A stretch of 64,000 nt of DNA from Agromyces sp. G08B096 (lineage in GTDB: Bacteria > Actinomycetota > Actinomycetes > Actinomycetales > Microbacteriaceae), in NCBI RefSeq assembly GCF_040267705.1, contig NZ_CP158374.1:248001-312000 (forward strand), written 5' to 3'. This document shows positions 42,487-50,529 of this stretch, piece by piece; the first letter of the stretch is position 1; each line of letters begins with the position of its first letter. A model generated the notes under the pieces. It worked only from the letters and a program-made list of their open reading frames with translations. It was not told where the DNA came from and searched no databases. Both the position numbers and the translations under genes were made by a program.

Positions 42487-43641
42487 ATGAACCACAGCAG
42501 ACGTCGCCTCGCGACGATCGGCGGGCTCGCCCTCGCGGCGACGCTCGCCCTCACCGCATGCTCGGGATCCGGTGACGCGACGGAGGAGACCGGCGACGGC
42601 GGCGGCGGCGACCTCACGCCCGTGAAGCTGCAGCTGCAATGGCTGCCGCAGGGGCAGTTCGCCGGGTACTTCGCCGCCGTCGACCAGGGCTTCTTCGAGG
42701 AGGAGGGCCTGGAGGTCGAGATCATCCCCTCGGGCGGCGACATCGTGCCGCAGGACGCGCTCGCCAACGGCGACGTCGACTACGCGATCGCCTGGGTGCC
42801 GAAGGTGCTCGGCTCGATCGAGCAGGGCGCGAATCTCACCGACATCGCCCAGATCTTCCAGCGCTCCGGCACCCTCCAGGTGGCCTGGGCAGATTCCGGC
42901 ATCGACTCCGTCGCCGACTTCGAGGGCAAGAAGATCGGCTCGTGGGGCTTCGGCAACGAGTGGGAGATCTTCGCGGCCATGGCCGCCGAGGGCCTCGACT
43001 CCACCACCGTCGAGATCATCACGCAGGACTTCAACATGAACGCGTTCCTGCAGGGCGACATCGACGCGGCGCAGGCGATGACCTACAACGAGTACGCGCA
43101 GCTGCTCGAGACCGTGAACCCCGACACCGGTGAGCTCTACCAGCCCGAGGACTTCACCGTCATCGACTACAACGACACCGAGGGCGCCATGCTGCAGGAC
43201 GCGATCTGGGCCGACACCGAACGGCTCGAGAGCGATGAGGCGTACCAGGAGACGACGGTCGCGTTCCTGAAGGCCGTCATCAAGGGATGGGTCTACGCGG
43301 CGGAGAACCCGCAGGAGGCGTCGGAGATCACCCTCGCCGCCGGCTCCGGCTGGGGCCCCAGCCACGAGCTCTGGATGGTCAACGAGACGAACAAGCTCAT
43401 CTGGCCCTCGCCGAACGGCATCGGGATCATCGACGAGGCCGCGTGGCAGCAGACCGTCGACGGCGCGCTCGCCGCGGTGAACGAATCGGGTGCCCGTCTC
43501 ATCACCGAGGAGCCGCCCGCCACCGCGTACACGAACGACTGGATCCAGCAGGCGCTCGATGAGCTCGAGGGCGAGGGGCTCGACCTCACGGGCGAGAGCT
43601 TCGAGCCCATCGACGTCACCCTCGAAGAGGGCGGCAACTAG
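42487..43641 (+). CDS. ABC transporter substrate-binding lipoprotein (NMT1/THI5-like)
   Basis: Predicted 384 residues. The lipobox is LALTAC, followed by a Gly/Glu linker. The body is an NMT1/THI5-type fold: LQLQWLPQGQFAGYFAAVDQ, GNGDVDYAIAWVPK-like region, and IGSWGFGNEWEIFAAMAAEG. Relatives bind thiamine-pyrimidine precursors, riboflavin or pyrimidines, consistent with aromatic N-heterocycle uptake here. Exposed outside the membrane, it feeds the permease pair upstream. A CGAAAGGA ribosome site precedes the ATG. A very strong hairpin follows the stop. Confidence 0.9.
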   Translation: MNHSRRRLATIGGLALAATLALTACSGSGDATEETGDGGGGDLTPVKLQLQWLPQGQFAGYFAAVDQGFFEEEGLEVEIIPSGGDIVPQDALANGDVDYAIAWVPKVLGSIEQGANLTDIAQIFQRSGTLQVAWADSGIDSVADFEGKKIGSWGFGNEWEIFAAMAAEGLDSTTVEIITQDFNMNAFLQGDIDAAQAMTYNEYAQLLETVNPDTGELYQPEDFTVIDYNDTEGAMLQDAIWADTERLESDEAYQETTVAFLKAVIKGWVYAAENPQEASEITLAAGSGWGPSHELWMVNETNKLIWPSPNGIGIIDEAAWQQTVDGALAAVNESGARLITEEPPATAYTNDWIQQALDELEGEGLDLTGESFEPIDVTLEEGGN

Positions 43642-43644
43642 CGA

Positions 43645-43688
43645 GGATGCCGCGCCGCCGGTGCGTCCCGGCCGGCGGCGCGGCATCC
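43645..43688 (+). terminator. 17-bp perfect hairpin after the binding-protein gene
   Basis: GGATGCCGCGCCGCCGG (43645-43661) pairs perfectly with 43672-43688 around a 10-nt loop. It begins 3 bp after the stop and lies 27 bp before the aminotransferase start, so it is intercistronic. It may act as a partial terminator or protect the 3' end of the binding-protein mRNA. No U-tract follows. Confidence 0.75.
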
Positions 43689-43714
43689 CTCCCGACGAAA
43701 GGCAGACAGCAGCC

Positions 43715-45043
43715 ATGACCGACCGATCGACCGACAGCACCGACGAGCTCGCGCGCGAGCTCGATCGCGCCCACGTGTTCCATTCCTGGTCGGCGCAGTC
43801 GCAGGCGTCCTCCCTCGTCATCGCGAGCGGCAAGGGATGCCGCGTGTGGGACCACGCCGGCACCGAGTACCTCGACTTCTCCAGCCAGCTCGTGAACGTC
43901 AACATCGGCCACCAGCACCCCGCCGTGGTCTCCGCGATCCGCGAGCAGGCGGAGCTGCTCACCACCATCGCCCCGGCGACCGTGAACCTCGCCCGGGGCG
44001 AGGCGGCCGCGCGCATCGTCTCGCACGCGCCCGACGGATTCCGACGGGTCTTCTTCACCAACGGCGGCGCCGATGCGAACGAGAACGCGATCCGGCTCGC
44101 GCGCCTCGCGACCGGGCGCGACAAGGTGCTCTCGACCTACCGCTCGTACCACGGCAACACCGGCGCCGCGATCGTCTCGACCGGCGACTGGCGCCGCATC
44201 CCGAACGAGTTCGCGCGCGGGCACGTCCACTTCTTCGGTCCTTACCTGTACCGTTCCGAGTTCTGGGCGACGACGCCCGAGGAGGAGGCCGAGCGAGCGC
44301 TTCGGCACCTGCGGCGGGTGATCGAATCGGAGGGCCCGTCGTCGATCGCGGCCGTGCTGCTCGAGACGGTGCCCGGCACTGCAGGCGTCCTCGTGCCGCC
44401 GCCCGGGTATCTCGCCGGCGTCCGCGAGCTCTGCGACCGGTACGGCATCCTGCTCATCCTCGACGAGGTGATGGCGGGGTTCGGCCGCACGGGCCGATGG
44501 TTCGCCTTCGACGGCTACGACGTCCGCCCCGATCTGATCACGTTCGCGAAGGGCGTGAACTCGGGGTACGTGCCTGCCGGCGGCGTCATCATCGACGAGC
44601 CGATCGCCGAGCTCTTCGACGAGCGGGTCTTCCCGGGCGGGCTCACGTACTCGGGGCATCCGCTGGCGATGGCCTCCATCGTCGCCACGCTCGACGCCAT
44701 GGCGTCGGAGGGCATCGTCGAGCACGCGCGCGCCATCGGCGAGACGGCCATCGGTCCGGCGCTCGCCGACTTCGCCGAACGGCTGCCGGTCGTCGGCGAG
44801 GTCCGCGGCGAGGGCGTCTTCTGGGCGGTGGAGCTCGTCGCCGACCGGTCCACCCGGGAGCCGCTGCCGGCGCGGGCGATGGGCCGTATCAAGGCGAGGC
44901 TCGTCGAGCGCGGGCTGCTGCCGTTCATCCAGGACAATCGCATCCACGTGGTGCCGCCGTGCGTCGTCACGGAGGAGGAGGTCGCCGAGGCGATGTCCAT
45001 CTACGACGACGTCCTGACCACCGCACTCGAAGGAGAGGGCTGA
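43715..45043 (+). CDS. class III aminotransferase, probable beta-alanine/3-aminoisobutyrate transaminase
   Basis: Predicted 442 residues, fold-type I. The PLP lysine is K279 (TFAKGVNSGYVPAGG). Upstream marks are FFTNGGADANENAIRLAR, YRSYHGNTGAA and LILDEVMAGFGRTG with the ring-stacking Asp. Class III enzymes act on omega-amino groups. Between beta-ureidopropionase and MmsA, the natural reaction is beta-alanine (or 3-aminoisobutyrate) to malonate (or methylmalonate) semialdehyde. Taurine-pyruvate transaminase is a related alternative. Ribosome site CGAAAGGCAG is moderate. Confidence 0.9.
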   Translation: MTDRSTDSTDELARELDRAHVFHSWSAQSQASSLVIASGKGCRVWDHAGTEYLDFSSQLVNVNIGHQHPAVVSAIREQAELLTTIAPATVNLARGEAAARIVSHAPDGFRRVFFTNGGADANENAIRLARLATGRDKVLSTYRSYHGNTGAAIVSTGDWRRIPNEFARGHVHFFGPYLYRSEFWATTPEEEAERALRHLRRVIESEGPSSIAAVLLETVPGTAGVLVPPPGYLAGVRELCDRYGILLILDEVMAGFGRTGRWFAFDGYDVRPDLITFAKGVNSGYVPAGGVIIDEPIAELFDERVFPGGLTYSGHPLAMASIVATLDAMASEGIVEHARAIGETAIGPALADFAERLPVVGEVRGEGVFWAVELVADRSTREPLPARAMGRIKARLVERGLLPFIQDNRIHVVPPCVVTEEEVAEAMSIYDDVLTTALEGEG

Positions 45044-45045
45044 CC

Positions 45046-46578
45046 ATGAGCCAGACGCAGACGAACCAGGCCGACCGGGCCGCCGACGTCGCGACCATCG
45101 ACCACTGGATCGGCGGGGCCGCCGTCGCCGGCGACGGCGACCGTACCGGGCCGGTCTACAACCCCGCCCTCGGCACCGTGTCGAAGCACGTGCGCTTCGC
45201 CGACGCGGCAGACGTCGACGCCGCCGTGCAGGCCGCCGCGCAGGCGTTCCCCGCCTGGCGCGACACCTCGATCGCGAAGCGCCAGCAGGTGATGTTCGCC
45301 TTCCGCGAGCTGCTGAACGCCCGCGCAGACGAGCTGGCGGCGATCCTCACCAGCGAGCACGGCAAGGTGCTGGCCGACGCGCACGGCGAGATCGCGCGCG
45401 GGCTCGAGGTGGTCGAGCTCGCGTGCGCGATGCCCGGCTACACGAAGGGCGAGTACTCCGAGAACGTCTCGACCGGGGTCGACGTCTACACCGTGCGGCA
45501 GCCGCTCGGGGTGGTCGGCATCATCTCCCCGTTCAACTTCCCGGCGATGGTGCCGCTGTGGTTCTTCCCCATCGCGATCGCGGCCGGCAACACGGTCGTG
45601 CTGAAGCCGAGCGAGAAGGACCCGAGCGCCTCGGTGTGGCTCGCCCGGCTCATGCAGGAGGCGGGGCTGCCCGACGGCGTGCTGAACGTCGTGCACGGCG
45701 ACAAGGTCGCGGTCGATGCGCTGCTCGAGCACCCCACCGTGCGGGCGATCTCCTTCGTCGGCTCGACCCCGATCGCGAAATACATCTACGAGACCGCGTC
45801 GGCCAACGGCAAGCGGGTGCAGGCGCTCGGCGGCGCGAAGAACCACATGCTGGTGCTGCCCGACGCCGACCTCGACCTCGCCGCCGACGCCGCCGTCAAC
45901 GCGGGCTTCGGCTCGGCGGGTGAGCGCTGCATGGCCGTCTCCGTCGTGCTCGCCACCGACTCGATCGCCGACGAGCTCGTGGCGAAGGTGCGCGAGCGCA
46001 TGGCCGGGCTGAAGACCGGCGACGGCACGCGCGGCACCGACATGGGCCCGCTCATCACCCGCGAGCACCGCGACAAGGTCGCCGGCTACGTCGAGCTCGC
46101 AACGGCCGACGGGGCCTCGGTCGTCGTCGACGGGCGCGACCCCGAGGTCGACGGCGAGCCCGACGGGTTCTGGCTCGGGCCCACGCTGGTGGACCGGGTG
46201 CCGACGTCCTCGGCGGTCTACCGCGACGAGATCTTCGGCCCCGTGCTGTCGGTCGTGCGCGTCGAGGGGTACGAGGAGGGGCTCGGCATCATCAACGCCT
46301 CCCGCTACGGCAACGGCACCGCGATCTTCACGAACGACGGCGGCGCCGCCAGGCGCTTCCAGCGCGAGGTGACGGTCGGCATGGTCGGCATCAACGTGCC
46401 GATCCCGGTGCCCGTCGCGTACCACTCGTTCGGCGGCTGGAAGGACTCGCTGTTCGGGGCGTCGAAGTCGTACGGTCCGCACGGGTTCGAGTTCTACACG
46501 CAGGAGAAGGCGATCACGAGCCGGTGGCTCGACCCGAGCCACGGCGGCATCAACCTCGGCTTCCCGCGGCACGACTGA
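45046..46578 (+). CDS. mmsA: CoA-acylating methylmalonate-semialdehyde dehydrogenase
   Basis: Predicted 510 residues of the aldehyde dehydrogenase family, starting 2 bp after the transaminase stop. The NAD-binding ISPFNFPAMVPLWFFPIAIA segment is typical of MmsA. The catalytic Cys is C295 in GSAGERCMA, and FVGSTPIAKYIYETA and GKNHMLVLPDAD (here AKNHMLVLPD) are family marks. It lacks the general-base Glu used by hydrolytic ALDHs, as CoA-acylating members do. It converts malonate or methylmalonate semialdehyde to acetyl- or propionyl-CoA, ending pyrimidine degradation. Confidence 0.95.
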   Translation: MSQTQTNQADRAADVATIDHWIGGAAVAGDGDRTGPVYNPALGTVSKHVRFADAADVDAAVQAAAQAFPAWRDTSIAKRQQVMFAFRELLNARADELAAILTSEHGKVLADAHGEIARGLEVVELACAMPGYTKGEYSENVSTGVDVYTVRQPLGVVGIISPFNFPAMVPLWFFPIAIAAGNTVVLKPSEKDPSASVWLARLMQEAGLPDGVLNVVHGDKVAVDALLEHPTVRAISFVGSTPIAKYIYETASANGKRVQALGGAKNHMLVLPDADLDLAADAAVNAGFGSAGERCMAVSVVLATDSIADELVAKVRERMAGLKTGDGTRGTDMGPLITREHRDKVAGYVELATADGASVVVDGRDPEVDGEPDGFWLGPTLVDRVPTSSAVYRDEIFGPVLSVVRVEGYEEGLGIINASRYGNGTAIFTNDGGAARRFQREVTVGMVGINVPIPVPVAYHSFGGWKDSLFGASKSYGPHGFEFYTQEKAITSRWLDPSHGGINLGFPRHD

Positions 46579-46635
46579 GCGCGGCGCGCGGCACCGAGCG
46601 CGGTGCGCGGCACCACCGAGCGCGAGCGGAGGCCT

Positions 46636-46668
46636 CGGCCGGCGGGTGAGCGGATGTCTCGCCGGCCG
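46636..46668. terminator. bidirectional terminator after mmsA
   Basis: A 9-bp perfect inverted repeat (46636-46644 with 46660-46668, arm CGGCCGGCG) has a 15-nt loop. It lies between the convergent mmsA and enoyl-CoA hydratase genes. Confidence 0.65.
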
Positions 46669-46670
46669 GG

Positions 46671-47444
46671 CTACCGGCTCGTGAACGCCGCGATGCGCGC
46701 CTGCGCCTCCGGCGTCTCGAACGATCGGCCGATCGTGACGGCCTCGTCGTCGAGCGAGACGGCGAAGGGCCGTTCACGGGCGGCGTGGACGAGGCGCTTG
46801 GCCTCGCCGAACGCGGCGGTCGCCCCATCGAGCCAGGTCCGCGCGAGCTCGTCGACGCGACCGGCGAGCGAGTCCGCCGGCACGACCTCGGTGACGAGGC
46901 CCCAGTCGAGCGCCTCGGCCGCCGTGAGCGTGCGCGGCGTGAGCACGAGCTCGAGCGCCCGGCGGGTGCCGACCGCCTCGGGCAGCAGCCAGCTCACCCC
47001 GCAGTCGGGCGTGAGACCGATGTCGCTGTAGCGGCTGGAGAACGTCGCCCGGTCGGAGGCGACGACGAGGTCGGCGACGAGCATGAAGCCGAGCCCGCCG
47101 CCGGCGACCGGCCCCTGCACGGCCGCCACGATCGGCTTCGCACTGTCGCGGAGCAGCAGATGGCCTTCGTGGATGACGTCGGCCAGTGCGGTGATGGTGC
47201 GGCCCGCGGCATCCGTCTGCCCGGCCAGCTCGTCCATCGCGCGCACATCACCGCCGGCGCAGAACGCCCGCCCCGCCGCGTCGAGGACGACCGCGCGGAT
47301 GTCGTCGCGCGCGGCGACCTCGCGGGCGATGTCGCGCCAGCGTTCGATGGCGGCGGGATCGACCGCGTTCATCCGGTGCGGCCGGTTCAGCGTGATCCGG
47401 GCGAGCCCGTCGGACACGTGCAGGAGGATGGCGTCGTCGCTCAC
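46671..47444 (-). CDS. enoyl-CoA hydratase/isomerase family protein
   Basis: Predicted 257 residues, GTG start. Crotonase-fold marks: RAFCAGGDVRAM (oxyanion Gly), AAVQGPVAGGGLGFMLVADL (second oxyanion loop) and FSSRYSDIGLTPDCG with an acidic residue near the catalytic Glu position. The pattern SYxxIGLxPDxG with Asp is common in hydratase/isomerase paralogues, so substrate and exact reaction are open. A TAGGCT box 6 bp before the GTG supports the start. The gene is convergent with mmsA and probably unrelated to it. Confidence 0.9.
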   Translation of the reverse strand: MSDDAILLHVSDGLARITLNRPHRMNAVDPAAIERWRDIAREVAARDDIRAVVLDAAGRAFCAGGDVRAMDELAGQTDAAGRTITALADVIHEGHLLLRDSAKPIVAAVQGPVAGGGLGFMLVADLVVASDRATFSSRYSDIGLTPDCGVSWLLPEAVGTRRALELVLTPRTLTAAEALDWGLVTEVVPADSLAGRVDELARTWLDGATAAFGEAKRLVHAARERPFAVSLDDEAVTIGRSFETPEAQARIAAFTSR

Positions 47445-47450
47445 CCTGCG

Positions 47451-47456
47451 AGCCTA
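47451..47456 (-). promoter_or_regulatory. -10 box of a leaderless promoter for the enoyl-CoA hydratase gene
   Basis: TAGGCT on the minus strand ends 6 bp before the GTG at 47444. Confidence 0.5.
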
Positions 47457-47520
47457 GATCAGGCGTCGGAGGGCGGCGAGGCCGCGCCCGGGCGCGGCCT
47501 GGCCTCGCCGCTCGCGTCGC

Positions 47521-48459
47521 TCAGGCGGCCGATGCTGCGTGCGCCCCGGACTGCGCGCCGGATGCCGCCGCCGGCGTGGCCGACCCTGACGAGCTCTGCT
47601 CGATCGTCGGCACGAGTCGCGACGGCCCGTCGCCATGGTGGCCGTCGTCCACCGCGCGCCGGAAGAGCCCTTCGATCGCGCCAGGGAGGCTCGTGTCGAT
47701 CGAGGCGTCGCCGCTCGCGTGCAGGATGTGCGCCAGCGACGTGCGGGCCGAGGCGATGGTGGACACGTCGCCCGGGTACTCGCCGGCGGCGGCGTCGCGG
47801 GAGATCCCCGCGCCGACCTGGGCCGCGAGCTGCACGATCGCGGTGAGGCGCTCGGTGAGCACGCCCGGGTCGAGCCCTTCGGCGCGGCCGAGGGCGACGG
47901 CGTGGCTCCAGCCGGCGACCGTCGTCCAGAACGCGTCGAGGATCGCGAGGTCGAGCGCCGCGACGGCGCCAGGGTCGTCGCCGAACCGCGTGAGCTGCGG
48001 GGCGATGGTCTCGAGGATCGGGCGGGCCTGTTCGAAGACGTCGAGTGGGCCGCCGGCCACCGCGGTCGATCCCGGCTCGCCCACGAGCACCGACGGCGTG
48101 AGCATCGTCCCGCCGAGATACTCGGCGCCCTGCTCGGTCGCCCACGCGGCGAGGCGGCGCGCGGTCGCAGGGGTGTCGGAGCTGAGGTTCACGAGGAGGG
48201 GGCGGGCGGCTGCGAGGTCCGCCTGATCGAGGATGCCCCGCGCGACGTCGTTCCCGCGGACCGAGACCAGCACGATCCCGCCGCGCCGGATCGCCTCGTC
48301 CGGAGTTGCCGCGACGTGGGCCCCTCGGGCCGCGAGGTCGGCCGCCTTCGCGGGCGAGCGGTTCCAGACGGTCACGTCGTACCCGTCGGCGAGGAGGGTC
48401 CGGGCGATGGCGTGGCCCATGGGGCCGAGTCCGATCACGGTGGCGGGTGCAGCAGTCAT
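47521..48459 (-). CDS. imine-reductase-like NAD(P)-dependent oxidoreductase
   Basis: Predicted 312 residues. The N-terminal Rossmann fold has VIGLGPMGHAIA and VWNRSP, as in 6-phosphogluconate and 3-hydroxyisobutyrate dehydrogenases. The interdomain Asp at DLAILD replaces the usual catalytic Lys, and YLGGTMLTPSVLVGEP fits imine reductase/reductive aminase (IRED) enzymes. The last 35 residues are an Ala/Ser/Gly-rich tail beyond the fold. It probably reduces C=N or C=C bonds with NADPH. It is divergent from an HxlR regulator likely to control it. Confidence 0.82.
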   Translation of the reverse strand: MTAAPATVIGLGPMGHAIARTLLADGYDVTVWNRSPAKAADLAARGAHVAATPDEAIRRGGIVLVSVRGNDVARGILDQADLAAARPLLVNLSSDTPATARRLAAWATEQGAEYLGGTMLTPSVLVGEPGSTAVAGGPLDVFEQARPILETIAPQLTRFGDDPGAVAALDLAILDAFWTTVAGWSHAVALGRAEGLDPGVLTERLTAIVQLAAQVGAGISRDAAAGEYPGDVSTIASARTSLAHILHASGDASIDTSLPGAIEGLFRRAVDDGHHGDGPSRLVPTIEQSSSGSATPAAASGAQSGAHAASAA

Positions 48460-48529
48460 GGCTCCAGCATCGGCTGGTGCGGTGGATCGGACAAGTACCC
48501 ACTATTTCGTGCGGTAGCCACCAGTTGGT

Positions 48530-48535
48530 TAGTAT
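48530..48535 (+). promoter_or_regulatory. -10 box of a leaderless promoter for the HxlR gene
   Basis: TAGTAT ends 6 bp before the ATG at 48542. The 82-bp divergent interval also contains GTGGGTACT-like and GTTGGTTAG sequence that could hold the HxlR operator, without a clear palindrome. Confidence 0.55.
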
Positions 48536-48541
48536 TGCGCC

Positions 48542-48904
48542 ATGTCGGATGCCCCGAAGCACCACCCCTTCGCCTGCGGGCTCGACGCCGCGGTCGCGGT
48601 CGTCGGCGGGAAGTGGAAGCCGCTGATCCTCTGGGCGCTGGCGGGCGAGGAGCCGCGCCGGTTCGGCGAGCTGCGGCGTAGCCTGCCCGGTGTGAGCGAG
48701 AAGATGCTCACCCAGCAGCTCCGCGAGCTCGAGCACGACGGCATCGTGCACCGGGAGGTGTACCGAGAAGTCCCGCCGCGGGTGGAGTACTCGCTCACCG
48801 CGCTCGGCCGCACCCTGAACGAGGCGCTCGCACCGCTCGGCGACTGGGGCGACGCGAACCTGGCGACCATCGCCCAGACGCGCGCGCGGCCCGCCGCCTC
48901 CTGA
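48542..48904 (+). CDS. HxlR family transcriptional regulator
   Basis: Predicted 120 residues with the HxlR winged helix: FACGLDAAVAVVGGKWKPLIL (start Cys and GGKW), RRFGELRRSLPGVSEKMLTQQLRELEHDGIV (in parts) and the wing PPRVEYSLTALG. These small dimeric regulators often sense reactive electrophiles or redox signals through the N-terminal Cys (here in PFACGLD). It faces the imine-reductase-like gene across 82 bp, the usual arrangement for a regulator and its target. Confidence 0.93.
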   Translation: MSDAPKHHPFACGLDAAVAVVGGKWKPLILWALAGEEPRRFGELRRSLPGVSEKMLTQQLRELEHDGIVHREVYREVPPRVEYSLTALGRTLNEALAPLGDWGDANLATIAQTRARPAAS

Positions 48905-48942
48905 CGACGGATCGGCCCGCCCCGGTCAGCCGCTCGGACCGG

Positions 48943-49443
48943 TCAGCTGCTCCTGCCGGCCTCGGCCGCGCTGTCGAGCGCGTCGAGCAGCAGGTCGAGC
49001 GCGGCGCCGACGGTGCGGTGCACCACCTCGGCCGGGCTGCCGTCGAACCGGTGCTCGGCCTGGAGGACCCGCCCGCCGGCCGTCGCGGCCACGAAGACCG
49101 TGCCCGCCGGCTCGCCGTCGGTCGGCCCCGGGCCTCCGACGCCGGTGACCGCGACCGAGGCATCCGCCCCGAGCACCCGGGTCACGCCCGACGCGAGCTG
49201 CCTCGCGCACTCCGCCGAGGTCACGTTCTCGGCTGTCACGCCGAGGAGCTCCCGCTTCACGGCTTCCGCATAGGCGACCACACCGCCGCGGAACCAGTCG
49301 GATGCCTCGGGCGCCGCGCCGAGCGCGACCGAGATGGCGCCCGCCGTCAGCGATTCGGCGCTCGCGATGCTGACGCCCAGCTCCCGGGCGCGGCGGGCGA
49401 TCGCCTCGCCGGTGGCGGCGTACTCCTCGGCCGGATCCTGCAT
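48943..49443 (-). CDS. CinA-like protein (nicotinamide-nucleotide amidase family) with altered motif
   Basis: Predicted 166 residues, the size of a stand-alone CinA C-terminal domain. Matching blocks: SIASAESLTAG, WFRGGVVAYAEAVKRELLGV, and VTGVGGPGPTDGEPAGTVFVA. The usual ATAESCTGG reads SAESLTAG here, replacing the Cys and one Gly, and the later TGIAGPxGG reads TGVGGP. Ser and Thr of the catalytic dyad region remain. The family deamidates NMN or is a competence-associated protein. The substitutions may change activity. The start is weakly supported by a CAGAAT box 6 bp upstream. Confidence 0.85.
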   Translation of the reverse strand: MQDPAEEYAATGEAIARRARELGVSIASAESLTAGAISVALGAAPEASDWFRGGVVAYAEAVKRELLGVTAENVTSAECARQLASGVTRVLGADASVAVTGVGGPGPTDGEPAGTVFVAATAGGRVLQAEHRFDGSPAEVVHRTVGAALDLLLDALDSAAEAGRSS

Positions 49444-49474
49444 CCGACCATTCTGGGTGCCCGGCGGGCCGGTG

Positions 49475-50395
49475 TCATCCCCGTTGCGCGTGCGCGTCGG
49501 CGAGCCGGCTCGCGTGCGAGACGAGCACGTCGAGCACCGTGCGCACGGCGAGCCGCTCGGCGACGTCGGGACGCACGAGCGCCACGATCTGCCGGGCGGA
49601 TGCCACGCCGCGCAGCGGCTTCAGCACCATGCCCGACGGCACGGCGCCCGAGGTGAACCGAGGCACGAACGCGACGCCGAGCCCGGCCTGGATGAACGCC
49701 TCGACGATGCGCATGTCGCTGAACCGCTGGGCGACGTGCACTCGCTTGTCCCCGAGCTGCTCGATCGCGTGCAGGATGCGTTCGAACGGGAACCCGGGCG
49801 GCACGCCGATCCAGGTCTCGTCGACGAGGTCCTCGGGGGTGAGATAGGCGCGACCTGCGAGGCGGTGATCGGCCGGCAGGCCGATGTCGAGCGGCTCGGT
49901 CACGAGCGGTACCACCCGCAGGCCGCGGCCGCCCCACGGCAGCACGCCGGGCATCGTGTGGGCGAGCACGATGTCGTGCTCGTTCGCGAGGTCGGCGAAC
50001 TCGGCGAGCTCCGGATCGAGGTCGGTCGCGTGCACGACGAGGCCGGCGATGCTCGCGAGATCGGCGAGCACGGCGGGCAGGAGCGCGGCTCCGACAGTGG
50101 GGAAGGTGAGCAGCGTGACCTCGCCGCTCGGGTGGTTGCGGAACTCGTCCCACAGCGCCGTCGCCCGCTCGAGCGCGACCGCGACGTCGGCCGCGCTCCG
50201 CGCGAGCGCCTGGCCCGCGCTCGTCAGCTCGACGCCGCGGCCGCTGCGGCGCGTGAGCGGCATCCCGGCCTCGCGCTCGAGCACCTTGAGCTGCTGGGAG
50301 ACGGCCGACGGCGTGCGGCCGGTGGCCTCGGCGACCGCCGTGACGCTCCCGCGCTCGGCGAGTTCTCGCAAGAGGTCGAGCCGGCGTACGTCCAT
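49475..50395 (-). CDS. LysR family transcriptional regulator
   Basis: Predicted 306 residues. The N-terminal helix-turn-helix is classical (LRELAERGSVTAVAEATGRTPSAVSQQLKVLE, in parts), and the remainder is the two-lobed effector domain (about 90-295). The promoter CTGACA-17-TAGCAT ends 6 bp from the ATG, and an imperfect palindrome CTACA-N7-TGTAG (50405-50421) overlaps its -10, a likely autoregulatory site. The divergent neighbour is a 42-residue membrane protein at 50530. Target and effector unknown. Confidence 0.93.
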   Translation of the reverse strand: MDVRRLDLLRELAERGSVTAVAEATGRTPSAVSQQLKVLEREAGMPLTRRSGRGVELTSAGQALARSAADVAVALERATALWDEFRNHPSGEVTLLTFPTVGAALLPAVLADLASIAGLVVHATDLDPELAEFADLANEHDIVLAHTMPGVLPWGGRGLRVVPLVTEPLDIGLPADHRLAGRAYLTPEDLVDETWIGVPPGFPFERILHAIEQLGDKRVHVAQRFSDMRIVEAFIQAGLGVAFVPRFTSGAVPSGMVLKPLRGVASARQIVALVRPDVAERLAVRTVLDVLVSHASRLADAHAQRG

Positions 50396-50401
50396 GTAGC
50401 G

Positions 50402-50430
50402 ATGCTACACAGTCCATGTAGAACTGTCAG
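50402..50430 (-). promoter_or_regulatory. LysR-gene promoter with overlapping palindrome
   Basis: On the minus strand, CTGACA (50425-50430), a 17-bp spacer and TAGCAT (50402-50407) are followed 6 bp later by the ATG. CTACA (50405-50409) and TGTAG (50417-50421) form a LysR-type palindrome across the spacer. Confidence 0.65.
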
Positions 50431-50529
50431 ATTGTGCTGCACGATGAATCGCGGTTCAATGGGAGGGTCGAACACGCGCAATGGGGCCTCCGTCGCTCGA
50501 TCTCCAGTTCTCCGTCGAAAGGAACCGCC

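Noticed and set aside
42218..42490. His-Pro leader peptide ending on the start codon of the binding-protein gene
   Set aside because: The frame has no start codon after the permease stop, so it would have to begin inside the permease gene. Kept only as a note under the repeat.
41074..44124. Long minus-strand open frame (about 1016 codons) opposite the pyrimidine transporter genes
   Set aside because: Antisense shadow of the ATPase, permease and binding-protein genes; composition and lack of motifs argue against coding. The Cys/Gly/Trp repeats in it are merely the C-rich tandem repeat read backwards.
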